From Micromonospora profundi (GTDB lineage: Bacteria > Actinomycetota > Actinomycetes > Mycobacteriales > Micromonosporaceae), in NCBI RefSeq assembly GCF_011927785.1, contig NZ_JAATJK010000001.1:1426001-1490000 (forward strand): a stretch of 64,000 bases of DNA, read 5' to 3'. A model generated the notes under the pieces. It did not search any database. It was not told the origin of the DNA and was given only the letters and a program-made list of their open reading frames with translations. This document shows positions 43,646 through 51,659 of this stretch, piece by piece. Every line of letters begins with the position of its first letter. Positions within the stretch are counted from its first letter, which is position 1. Made by a program: the position numbers and the translations under genes.

Positions 43646-45019
43646 ATGCCTGAGCAGCACGTACCCCGCGCTGTCGTGCTCGGCGGCAGCCTGGCCGGCC
43701 TACTCGCCGCCCACGTGCTCGCCGACGTCTACCCGGAAGTCCTGGTGGTGGACCGCGACGAGCTGGCGGGGGTGGCCGGTCCCCGCCGCGGCGTTCCGCA
43801 CGGCCGCCATGCCCACGGCCTGGTCGCCCGCGGCCAGCAGATCCTGGAGAAGCAGTTCCCCGGCCTCCTCGGCGACATGGAGGCGGCCGGCATCCGGCCC
43901 GGCGACTTCAGCGGCGACATCCGCTGGTACTTCAACGGCATGCTGCTCAGCCCGGCCCGCACCGGCCTGCTGTCGGTGCCGTGCACCCGGCCGGTCATCG
44001 AGCGGGTCGTGCGCAACCGAGTCGAGAAGGTGCGCAGCATCCGCTTCCTCGAGCAGCACGACATCGTCGGGCTGGCCACGACACCCGGCGCCGGCCGGGT
44101 CACCGGTGTCCGCGTGCAGCCCCGCGACGGTCGCTCCGGCGTCGAGCTGCTGACGGCCGACCTGGTCGTCGACACCACCGGCCGGGGATCGCGGACCCCG
44201 GCCTGGCTCGAGGAGCTCGGCTACGCCCGGCCCGCCGAGGACAAGGTGAAGGTGGACCTCGCGTACACCACGCGGCACTTCCGGGTGCCGCGCGACCCGT
44301 TCGGCCGCGACATCGCCATCATCGCGGCGGCCACGCCCTCGCACCCGCGCGGCGCGTTCTACTACCGGCTTCCCGGCGACGACGGACTGGTCGAGCTGTC
44401 GCTCACCGGCGTGCTCGGCGACCATCCGCCGACCGACCCCGACGGCTTCCTCGAGTTCGTACGCTCGGTGCCGGTGCCGGAGATCTACGAATCCGTCCGG
44501 GTGGCCGAGCCGATCGACGACGCGGTGATGTTCCGCTTCCCGGCCAGCGTCCGCCGCCGCTACGAGCGCCTAACCCGGTTCCCGGACGGCCTGCTGGTGA
44601 TGGGGGACGCGGTGTGCAGCTTCAACCCCGTCTACGCCCAGGGCATGGCCGTCGCCGCCATCCAGTCGCGCGCCCTGGCCGAGCAGCTCACGAAGTCCGC
44701 GGTGCCGTCGCCTGTGGCGTTCTTCCGCGACATCGCCCGCGAGATCGACTCGCCGTGGGACTTCGCGGCGACGGCCGACCTCGGCTACGCCGGCGTGCCG
44801 GGCCCCCGCAGCGCGAAGGTCCGCTTCATCAACGCGTACGTCACCCGCGTGCAGCGGGCCGCGGTGCACGACCCCAGCCTCACGAACGCCCTGATGCGGG
44901 TCGCCGGTCTCATCGACGAGCCGACGGCCCTGCTCCGCCCCGGCCGGATCCTGCGCACGTTGCGGCGATCCGGCCGTCCCGCCCCCGCCCCCGCGCCGCT
45001 CGTAGCGGCTCACGACTGA
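43646..45019 (+). CDS. FAD-dependent monooxygenase/oxidoreductase
   Basis: A 457-aa flavoprotein with a Rossmann fold at the N-terminus (AVVLGGSLAGLLAAHVLAD; VVDRDEL), an RGVPHGRHAHGL segment typical of this actinobacterial subgroup, and the GD motif DGLLVMGDAVCSFNPVYAQGM. Class A-type; it would hydroxylate, epoxidise or dehydrogenate using NAD(P)H. ATG 43646 follows GAGGA. It heads the epoxide hydrolase-methyltransferase operon, so it could form the epoxide that the hydrolase opens, or oxidise the aromatic unit. A decayed relative lies at 10230-10720. Confidence 0.85.
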   Translation: MPEQHVPRAVVLGGSLAGLLAAHVLADVYPEVLVVDRDELAGVAGPRRGVPHGRHAHGLVARGQQILEKQFPGLLGDMEAAGIRPGDFSGDIRWYFNGMLLSPARTGLLSVPCTRPVIERVVRNRVEKVRSIRFLEQHDIVGLATTPGAGRVTGVRVQPRDGRSGVELLTADLVVDTTGRGSRTPAWLEELGYARPAEDKVKVDLAYTTRHFRVPRDPFGRDIAIIAAATPSHPRGAFYYRLPGDDGLVELSLTGVLGDHPPTDPDGFLEFVRSVPVPEIYESVRVAEPIDDAVMFRFPASVRRRYERLTRFPDGLLVMGDAVCSFNPVYAQGMAVAAIQSRALAEQLTKSAVPSPVAFFRDIAREIDSPWDFAATADLGYAGVPGPRSAKVRFINAYVTRVQRAAVHDPSLTNALMRVAGLIDEPTALLRPGRILRTLRRSGRPAPAPAPLVAAHD

Positions 45020-45035
45020 TTCCGGAGGTTGCCGG

Positions 45036-46205
45036 ATGCGCCCGTTCCGCATCAATTTCCCGCAGTCCGACCTCGACGATCTGGCCCGTCGTCTCGACCA
45101 CACCCGCTGGCCGGACGAGATTCCCGGCGTCGGCTGGGACCGCGGTGCGCCACTGGACTACGTGAAGGAGCTCGCCGGCTACTGGCGGACCCAGTTCGAC
45201 TGGCGGGCGGTCGAGGCCCGGCTGAACGAGTACCCGCACCATCTCACCGAGATCGACGGCGCGACCGTGCACTTCATGCACATCCGGTCGGCCGAGGCCG
45301 GGGCCATGCCGCTCATCCTGACCCACGGCTGGCCCGGGACGGTGGCCGAGTTCCTCGACATCATCGGCCCGCTGATCGATCCGGTCGCGCACGGTGGTGA
45401 CCCGGCTGACGCGTTCCACCTTGTCATCCCGTCGATCCCCGGCTACGGCTTCTCGGGCCCGACCGGGGAGACCGGCTGGGACACCGGCCGGGTGGCCGGC
45501 GCCTGGAAGGAGCTGATGCGCCGACTCGGCTACGAGCGCTACGCCGTGCAGGGCGGGGACTGGGGCTCACCGATCTCGCTGAGGCTCGGCCTGGCCGACC
45601 CCGAACACGTCGCAGGCGTGCACATCAACATGTGCGTGACGCTCCCGCCGCCCGACCCGGCGGCGATGGCCGGCCTGGACGACGCCGACCTTGCCCGGCT
45701 CGACTTCGGCCTGCGGTTCATCCAGGACGGCATGGGATGGCAGAAGATCCAGTCGACGCGGCCGCAGACCCTGGCCTACGCGCTGACCGACTCGCCGGTC
45801 GGGCAGTTGGCCTGGATCGCCGAGAAATACAAGGAGTGGACCGACTCGGCCAAGGTGCCGGAGGACGCGGTGAGCCGTGACCACATCCTCACCGCAGTCA
45901 CCATCTACTGGCTGACCGCCACGGCCGGCTCCAGCGCCCAGTTCTACTACGAGTCGTCCCACGGGGACGCCGAGTTCGCCCGCACCTGGGGCGGTCCGTG
46001 GCCGTTGACCATGCCGGTCGCCGTCGCGTCGTTCCCGCGGGACGCGGTGCGGCCGGTCCGTCGGTTCGCCGAGTTGATCCTGCCGACGCTCAGCCAGTGG
46101 ACCGAGTTCGACCGCGGCGGGCACTTCCCGGCCCTGGAACAGCCCGAGCTGCTGGTCGGTGACATCCGCCGGTTCGCCCGCTCGCTGAAGGGGGTGACGC
46201 GATGA
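45036..46205 (+). CDS. Enediyne epoxide hydrolase (SgcF/NcsF2-like)
   Basis: A 389-aa alpha/beta-hydrolase of the EHN/JHEH type. The N-terminal EHN region starts RPFRINFPQSDLDDLARRL; oxyanion HGWPG; the Asp nucleophile is in VQGGDWGSPIS; the acid-base His is in RGGHFPALEQPELL. Epoxide hydrolases of this kind (SgcF, NcsF2) turn a core epoxide into a vicinal diol in 9-membered enediynes and are a marker of that class. Good ribosome site GGAGG. Its end overlaps the methyltransferase start. Confidence 0.92.
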   Translation: MRPFRINFPQSDLDDLARRLDHTRWPDEIPGVGWDRGAPLDYVKELAGYWRTQFDWRAVEARLNEYPHHLTEIDGATVHFMHIRSAEAGAMPLILTHGWPGTVAEFLDIIGPLIDPVAHGGDPADAFHLVIPSIPGYGFSGPTGETGWDTGRVAGAWKELMRRLGYERYAVQGGDWGSPISLRLGLADPEHVAGVHINMCVTLPPPDPAAMAGLDDADLARLDFGLRFIQDGMGWQKIQSTRPQTLAYALTDSPVGQLAWIAEKYKEWTDSAKVPEDAVSRDHILTAVTIYWLTATAGSSAQFYYESSHGDAEFARTWGGPWPLTMPVAVASFPRDAVRPVRRFAELILPTLSQWTEFDRGGHFPALEQPELLVGDIRRFARSLKGVTR

Positions 46206-47020
46206 ACCCCGTCGACATGGGCCGGCACTACGACGAGCGGTCGCCGATCGAGGCAGAGTTCCGCGACGGCCAGGTCCACATGTACTACTGGTACGACCGG
46301 GAGGACCAGGCGACGCTTCCCGAGGCGATCGAGCGGATCAGCCGCAAGGTGACCGACACGCTCGGCCTGCGGGCCGGTGAGCACCTGCTGGACGCGGGCT
46401 GCGGTCCCGGCAAGACGGGGGTGGCCCTGGCCCGGCAGCTCGGCGTCCGGGTAACCGGCGTCACGGTCAGCGCGTTCGAGGTCGAGAAGGCGAACCAGCG
46501 GGCCGAGGCGAACGGCGTCGGCGGCCTTGCCCGCTTCGAGCTCGGCGACTTCATGCGGCTGAGTTACCCGGATGGCACGTTCGACGCGGTGCTGGCGCTG
46601 GAGTCGCTGCAGAACGCGACGGACCTCGACCAGGTGCTGCGCGAGCTGTACCGGGTGCTGCGCCCGGGCGGCCGGCTCACCCTGTCCGACTTCAGCCGCG
46701 AGTCGGACAGCGACCCGCGGCGGCTGGCCACGTTCATGGCCAGCATAAAGCTGACCGCCCTGCCGTCGCTGGCCGAGTGGACCGAGCGGGTGCGGGCGGC
46801 CGGCTTCGAGGTGGAGGAGTACACCCAGTGCGGTCCCCGGGTCTACGGCCGGAAGGCGAAGTTCCTGGAGGCCGCGACGGCGCGGCGGGCCGAGGTGGTC
46901 GCGAAGTTCGGCGAGGACGCGGTCGCCAGCTTCTCGCGCAACACCATAGGCTTCTTCGCGGCGCGCAGCGACCAGGTCGGGTACGTCATCGTGTCCGCCC
47001 GTAAGCCGTACGCACGCTGA
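46202..47020 (+). CDS. SAM-dependent class I methyltransferase
   Basis: A 272-aa Rossmann methyltransferase: motif I HLLDAGCGPGKTGVALA, motif II/post region DGTFDAVLALESLQN, motif III LRPGGRLTLSDFSRES, C-terminal Gly-poor cap. It belongs to the group often annotated as cyclopropane/ubiE-like O- or C-methyltransferases. The ATG overlaps the epoxide hydrolase stop. Target could be a phenol of the peripheral unit or a core oxygen. A strong bidirectional hairpin follows. Confidence 0.88.
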   Translation: MNPVDMGRHYDERSPIEAEFRDGQVHMYYWYDREDQATLPEAIERISRKVTDTLGLRAGEHLLDAGCGPGKTGVALARQLGVRVTGVTVSAFEVEKANQRAEANGVGGLARFELGDFMRLSYPDGTFDAVLALESLQNATDLDQVLRELYRVLRPGGRLTLSDFSRESDSDPRRLATFMASIKLTALPSLAEWTERVRAAGFEVEEYTQCGPRVYGRKAKFLEAATARRAEVVAKFGEDAVASFSRNTIGFFAARSDQVGYVIVSARKPYAR

Positions 47021-47026
47021 GCCGCC

Positions 47027-47063
47027 GGTGCGCCGTCCCGGCTTCGGGCCGGGACGGCGCACC
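47027..47063. terminator. Bidirectional hairpin terminator
   Basis: 16-bp perfect stem GGTGCGCCGTCCCGGC / GCCGGGACGGCGCACC with a 5-nt TTCGG loop, between the convergent methyltransferase and solute-binding genes. Confidence 0.8.
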
Positions 47064-47069
47064 CGGCGC

Positions 47070-48434
47070 TCAGATGCTGACGGCCAGCAGGTCGGGGCTG
47101 CGCCGCGGCGGCCCGGCGCAGTACGCGTTGTAGGCGTCGAGGATCTTCTGTGCCCGCGTGTTCGCCTCGCGGAACCGGGCAACCGGCTCGGCCCCGCCGG
47201 TCAGGACATCATGCATCGCGCCGGTCAGCTCGCTCATGATCTCGGCGTGCCCACCGAGCAGGGGCCCGAGCGCCGCCGGGGAGCCGTCCGCCGATTCGAG
47301 CTGGTCGCCGGCCACCCGCAGGTGCGGGGGCCGGCCCTCCCGGTCGAGCAGGTCGGCGGCCGTCCGGGTGACCGGGATGCGGTAGTGTTCGCGGGCCCAG
47401 ACAGCGGCGTTGCGCGGGTTCTCCAGGTGCTGCATGAAGGCCAGCGCGCCGTCCTGCTCGATCGGGTCGAGGCCGGCGGCAAGCCAGAGCGACATGCCAC
47501 CCAGGACGTTCCCGGCCAGCGGCACCTCGTCGTTGTGCGGCAGCGGGCCCAACCCGACGGTGAATCCGTTCCGCTCTCCTCGCCGTAGCATGTGCGAGGC
47601 GTCGACGGAGGAGCTGAGCATGAATGCCACCTCCTGATTCTCGAACGCGGCGAAGCAGTCCGGGAAATCCCGCAGCTCACCCGAGTAGCGGAAGTGACCG
47701 TCGCGGTGCAGGCGCCGCCACCACTCGACGAAGGCGAGCATCGCGGTCGAGGCCAGGTCGACCCGCTCGGCCCGGCCCGACCGGCCGTTGTCGTGATCGG
47801 CGATCAGCGCGCCCTGCTGCGCGGCCGCCTGCAGGAAGGGCCAGTAGAAGTTGGGCCAGGCGATGCCGTGCGCAGGGCCGCCGGGAACCTTCGCGAGCGC
47901 CTGACAGGCCGCGGTGACCTCGCGCCAAGTGCGCGGCGGCTCGGCCACGCGAGCCCTGGCCAGCAGGTCCATGTTGGCGAAGAGCACCATGGTGGAGGCC
48001 GTGCGGGGCAGCGACATCTGCTCGCCGGCGTAGCCGAAGTAGTCGCGGATCGCCGGCATCATGTCGCCCAGCACCACGGGCTCGCCGAGTATCTCGGCGC
48101 GTCCGGCGATGGCTGGGCCGATGGCCGTGAACAGCGGCGATCCGTCCGGCCCGAGGGTGTCGAGCGCGACCCGGGTGACGGCGTCGTGGTATTCGACGAC
48201 GTGCGGGGTGGCGCCCTGCTCGACCGCCCGGGCCACCTCGGCCGGCATCTGCTGGAAGTCGAACCGCGTGATGACGACGTGATATTCCGGGTGCGCCTGG
48301 TTGAACTCGTCCGCCGCCGACAGGGCGACGTCCACCGCGTCCGTCGCCCATTTGGTCGGATCCGTCAGCCAGACATCGATTCTCCTCTTCCGCGGGTCGT
48401 CCGGACCGGCACCGGAACGGGATTGAACTGCCAT
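47070..48434 (-). CDS. Extracellular-type solute-binding protein lacking a signal peptide
   Basis: A 454-aa protein of the ABC sugar-binding (UgpB/MalE-like) fold: AADEFNQAHPEYHVVITRFD, TASTMVLFANMDLLARA, FAAFENQEVAFMLSSS, LGGMSLWLAAGLDPIEQ. Unlike family members it starts MAVQSRSGAGPDDPRKRRIDVWL with no signal peptide or lipobox, and no permease or ATPase is encoded nearby. ATG 48434 is set by GGAGGTC; extending upstream adds only Arg/Ala-rich sequence. It may bind the enediyne or a sugar-like intermediate in the cytosol (self-resistance or carrier role, inference). Confidence 0.8.
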   Translation of the reverse strand: MAVQSRSGAGPDDPRKRRIDVWLTDPTKWATDAVDVALSAADEFNQAHPEYHVVITRFDFQQMPAEVARAVEQGATPHVVEYHDAVTRVALDTLGPDGSPLFTAIGPAIAGRAEILGEPVVLGDMMPAIRDYFGYAGEQMSLPRTASTMVLFANMDLLARARVAEPPRTWREVTAACQALAKVPGGPAHGIAWPNFYWPFLQAAAQQGALIADHDNGRSGRAERVDLASTAMLAFVEWWRRLHRDGHFRYSGELRDFPDCFAAFENQEVAFMLSSSVDASHMLRRGERNGFTVGLGPLPHNDEVPLAGNVLGGMSLWLAAGLDPIEQDGALAFMQHLENPRNAAVWAREHYRIPVTRTAADLLDREGRPPHLRVAGDQLESADGSPAALGPLLGGHAEIMSELTGAMHDVLTGGAEPVARFREANTRAQKILDAYNAYCAGPPRRSPDLLAVSI

Positions 48435-48631
48435 GCGAGACCTCCAGCGGCGAAGTGGCGCAGTTCCCGCCACCGTCACAGGACGGCGCGTCCGGCGGCG
48501 ACTCCGGGCTTGCTCAGCCGGCCGGGCGGCGCCTGTCAGGCGGGCGGCAGCACTTCGCAAGATGTGGGGCCCCGCGGGCTATGCCAACGTCTCGGGCGAA
48601 GGTCTCCAGCCCTAGGACGAGAGGTGAGCCC

Positions 48632-49039
48632 ATGTCCACCGCACCGGCCATTCCCGGCACCGACAGGGCCGATATCACGGCGGTTCCCGCGCGCATGGTA
48701 GCGGCGTGGGCCGCCCACGACGCCGATGCCTTCGCCGACCTGTTCGCACCGGACGGGACGCTGATCCTGCCGGGCGTCTACCAGAAGGGGCGCGACCAGA
48801 TCCGGGAGTTCATGGCCACGGCGTACGCGGGGCGGTACCGGGGCACGCGCGTCACCGGATCGCCGATCGACGTCAAGGTGCTCGGGGACGGCGCGGTCGC
48901 GGTGCTCACCGAGGGCGGCGTGCTGGCGCCCGGCGAGACCGAGCTGTCGGACGAGGCGGCCATCCGGGCCTCGTGGATTCTCGTCAAGCGCGAGGGCCGG
49001 TGGCAGCTTGCGGTCTACCAGAACTGCCCGCGGGACTGA
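48632..49039 (+). CDS. SgcJ/EcaC-family (SnoaL-like) protein
   Basis: A 135-aa cystatin-like NTF2-fold protein (DUF4440 type): MVAAWAAHDADAFADLFAPDGTLILPG, QIREFMATAYAGRYRGTRVTG, ASWILVKREGRWQLAVYQNC. The SgcJ/EcaC family name comes from enediyne clusters; the proteins have been proposed to bind or cyclise core intermediates. ATG 48632 follows GAGAGGTGAG. Two bases before dpgC, so in one operon. Confidence 0.88.
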   Translation: MSTAPAIPGTDRADITAVPARMVAAWAAHDADAFADLFAPDGTLILPGVYQKGRDQIREFMATAYAGRYRGTRVTGSPIDVKVLGDGAVAVLTEGGVLAPGETELSDEAAIRASWILVKREGRWQLAVYQNCPRD

Positions 49040-49041
49040 CC

Positions 49042-50352
49042 GTGAGCGCACCCGTCACCCCCGCGATCCCCGTCGTCCCCGACCGGTTGCGGGCCGAGGT
49101 CCGAGACGCCGCCGCGCGCCTGGAAGACCTGGTGGCGGCCCTGCCCGCGCCAGCCGAGCGCGGCCCGGACCAGCGGGCCCTGGCTGCCGAGGCCCATGAG
49201 CGCGCGCGGGCGGCGAGGCGCCGGCTGCTGGCCGTTCAGGCGGACCGGCTCGGCCGGGAGGTGGTGGGGCCGGGCCGGTACCGGTCCCTGACCGACATGG
49301 CCTACGACCTGGCCGACATCGTTCCCGGCCTGGCTCCGAGCCGGGCGGAGATGGAGGTCGAGCGTGGCCGCCGCCAGAGCGCCAAGGAGGGCCTCGAGGT
49401 CGATCAGGGCATCGTCTACTCCGCCCTGTTCGGATCGAGCGTAGGCGTCGACCTGCTGCGCTCCCAGCGGAGCCCGACGGCCGACGCGTGCGCGCGACTG
49501 CCCGAGTTCCAGCGGACCGCCGTCCTGGAGATGTCGGTGGTGTCGGTGCGGCGGACGGACGGGGTGGCCGAGATAACCGTGGCCAACGAGCGTTACCTCA
49601 ACGCCGAGGACGCGGTGCTCGGCCATGAGCTGGAAGTCGCGGTGGACCTGGCCCTGCTCGATCCGGGCGTGCGCGTGGGCCTGGTGCGCGGCGGCGTCAT
49701 GAAGCACCCGCGCTACGCCGGCCGGCGGGTCTTCTGCCCGGGCATCAACCTGACCCTGCTGTGCGCCGGGCAGATCCCGTTCCTGGGTTTCGTCCTGCAG
49801 CGCGAGGTCGGCTATCTGAGCAAGATCCGGCGTGGCCTGTGGGATCCCGGGCAGGCGGACGACCCAGCGGCCCGGGGAGGCAAACCGTGGGTGGCGGTGA
49901 TCGACGAGTTCGCCATCGGCGGCGGCCTGCAGCTGATGCTGACGTTCGACTACGTGATCAGCTCGGACACGGCCTACTTCACGTTGCCGGCGGCGCGCGA
50001 GGGCATCGTGCCCGGCGCCGCCAACCTCCGGCTCGGTCGCGCCCTCGGCGCCCGCCTGGCTCGGCAGATGCTGCTGGGCGGCCGGCGGATCGACGCCCGC
50101 GACCCGCTGGCGACACTGCTCTGCGACGCCGTGGTGGGCGAGGACGCCGTCGACGGCGCGGTCGAGCGGGCGGTCCGCGCCCTGGACAGCCCGGCCGTGG
50201 TGGCCAACCGGCACATGCTCACGGCCTCCGAGGAACCCGAGGACCAGTTCCGGAGCTATGTCGCCGAGTTCGCCGAGGTGCAGGCGCGGCGCCTGTACAG
50301 CCCGGACGTACTGCATCGGTTGGAGCAGCAGTGGACGAAACGGCAACACTGA
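49042..50352 (+). CDS. dpgC: 3,5-dihydroxyphenylacetyl-CoA 1,2-dioxygenase (DpgC)
   Basis: A 436-aa cofactor-free dioxygenase on a crotonase fold. DpgC converts 3,5-dihydroxyphenylacetyl-CoA and O2 to 3,5-dihydroxyphenylglyoxylate and CoA. The helical N-terminal part (about 1-150) is followed by ERYLNAEDAVLGHELEVAVDLA, the FCPGINLTLL oxyanion strand and IDEFAIGGGLQLMLTFDYVI, with REGIVPGAANLRLGRALG. Length matches glycopeptide DpgC. It is about 29 kb from dpgAB, and the start follows the SgcJ-like gene by two bases. It overlaps the aminotransferase. Confidence 0.9.
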   Translation: MSAPVTPAIPVVPDRLRAEVRDAAARLEDLVAALPAPAERGPDQRALAAEAHERARAARRRLLAVQADRLGREVVGPGRYRSLTDMAYDLADIVPGLAPSRAEMEVERGRRQSAKEGLEVDQGIVYSALFGSSVGVDLLRSQRSPTADACARLPEFQRTAVLEMSVVSVRRTDGVAEITVANERYLNAEDAVLGHELEVAVDLALLDPGVRVGLVRGGVMKHPRYAGRRVFCPGINLTLLCAGQIPFLGFVLQREVGYLSKIRRGLWDPGQADDPAARGGKPWVAVIDEFAIGGGLQLMLTFDYVISSDTAYFTLPAAREGIVPGAANLRLGRALGARLARQMLLGGRRIDARDPLATLLCDAVVGEDAVDGAVERAVRALDSPAVVANRHMLTASEEPEDQFRSYVAEFAEVQARRLYSPDVLHRLEQQWTKRQH

Positions 50353-51659
50353 CCTCCGGAGCCCGCCTGCACGTCGACGACCTGCATCGCAGCGTGTCGA
50401 GCCGGCAGGTCGCGGCCATGACCTTCCTCAACGAGATCGTGGCCGAGTTCCCCGCGGCGATCTCGTTCGCACCGGGCGCCCCGTACGAGCCCTTCTTCGC
50501 CGACATCGAGGTCGGTCCGCTGCTGGACACCTTCGCCGCGGCCCGGCGGGCCGCCGGGCTCAGCCCGGAGACGGTGCGCCGGCACCTGTTCCAGTACGGC
50601 CCGAGCAAGGGAATCATCAACGATCTGGTCGCCGCCGCGCTGCGGGCCGACGAGGCGATGGACGTCCAGCCCGACGCGATCGTCATGACTGTCGGCTGTC
50701 AGGAGGCGTTGTTCCTTACCCTGCTCACGCTGCACCCGCCGGGCTCCGTCCTGGCGGTTCCCGATCCGTCGTACGTCGGTGTGACCGCCGCCGCCGACGC
50801 GCTGAACATCCCGGTCCACCCGGTGCCCGACGACGGCGCCGGCCCGGACCTGGTCGCTCTCCGCGCGGCGGCGGCGCGGGAGAGGACGGCCGGCCGTCGC
50901 CTCCGCGCGCTGTATGTCTCGCCCGACTTCGCCAACCCGTCCGGCAGCCGGCTCACCCTGGCCGCCCGGCACCGGCTGCTGGAGACGGCCGCGGACCTCG
51001 ACCTGATCGTGATCGAGGACAACCCGTACGCGTTCACGGCCGCCGCAGATGATCGGCTTCCCAGCCTCAAGTCGCTCGACCGCGAGGGCCGCGTCGTGCA
51101 CACCGGAACCTTCTCGAAGGTCGCGGTGCCGGGCGCCCGGGTGGGTTACGTGGTCGCCGACCAGTGGGTCGAGTCGCGCCTCGGTCCGCCGGTGCGCCTG
51201 GCCGCCATGATCGCAGCCGGCAAGAACGCGGTCACCCTCAACACCTCCCCGCTGGCCCAGGCGGTGATCGGCGGGCTCCTGATCGAGCACGGCGGTTCCC
51301 TCGCCGCGCTCGGCCGGCACAAGGCGGAGCAGCTGCGGAGCAACCGGGCCGTCCTGCTCGAACGGCTCGTCCACCATTTCGGCGAGCCGGACCGGCCCGA
51401 CGCCCGAGTTCGCTGGCAGGCGCCCGAGGGTGGCTACTTCGTGCAGATGGAGCTCCCAGTCGAGGCCGACGACGCGCTGTTGCGCTACTCCGCGGAGACG
51501 TTCGGTGTGCTCTGGACCCCGATGCGTGGCTTCTACCTCGGCGCGGGCGGGGAACGCCGGATCCGGCTGTCCTGTTCCGCTCTGGAGCACACGGAGATCG
51601 TCGACGGCGCCGCCCGGCTGGTTGGCTTCGTCGGCGCGCTGCCCGGGAACCGCCGATGA
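50331..51659 (+). CDS. Class I/II PLP aminotransferase, HpgT-like
   Basis: A 442-aa fold type I aminotransferase: FAPGAPYEPFF, MTVGCQEALFLTLL, YVSPDFANPSGSRLTL, IVIEDNPYAF, and the PLP lysine in TGTFSKVAVPGARVGYV; RIRLSCSALE holds the carboxylate Arg. In Dpg pathways HpgT converts 3,5-dihydroxyphenylglyoxylate to Dpg. GTG 50331 overlaps dpgC by 22 bp (GGAG ribosome site inside dpgC), which strongly links it to that reaction. A different alpha-keto substrate is possible. Confidence 0.82.
   Translation: MDETATLTSGARLHVDDLHRSVSSRQVAAMTFLNEIVAEFPAAISFAPGAPYEPFFADIEVGPLLDTFAAARRAAGLSPETVRRHLFQYGPSKGIINDLVAAALRADEAMDVQPDAIVMTVGCQEALFLTLLTLHPPGSVLAVPDPSYVGVTAAADALNIPVHPVPDDGAGPDLVALRAAAARERTAGRRLRALYVSPDFANPSGSRLTLAARHRLLETAADLDLIVIEDNPYAFTAAADDRLPSLKSLDREGRVVHTGTFSKVAVPGARVGYVVADQWVESRLGPPVRLAAMIAAGKNAVTLNTSPLAQAVIGGLLIEHGGSLAALGRHKAEQLRSNRAVLLERLVHHFGEPDRPDARVRWQAPEGGYFVQMELPVEADDALLRYSAETFGVLWTPMRGFYLGAGGERRIRLSCSALEHTEIVDGAARLVGFVGALPGNRR

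Noticed and set aside
27161..46205. 10-membered enediyne (calicheamicin/dynemicin type)
   Set aside because: An SgcF-type epoxide hydrolase and E8/E9-type genes favour the 9-membered class; PKSE phylogeny would be decisive.
48435..48560. N-terminal extension of the solute-binding protein as a hidden signal peptide
   Set aside because: The extra 42 residues are Arg/Ala-rich without a hydrophobic core, and the ribosome site supports ATG 48434.
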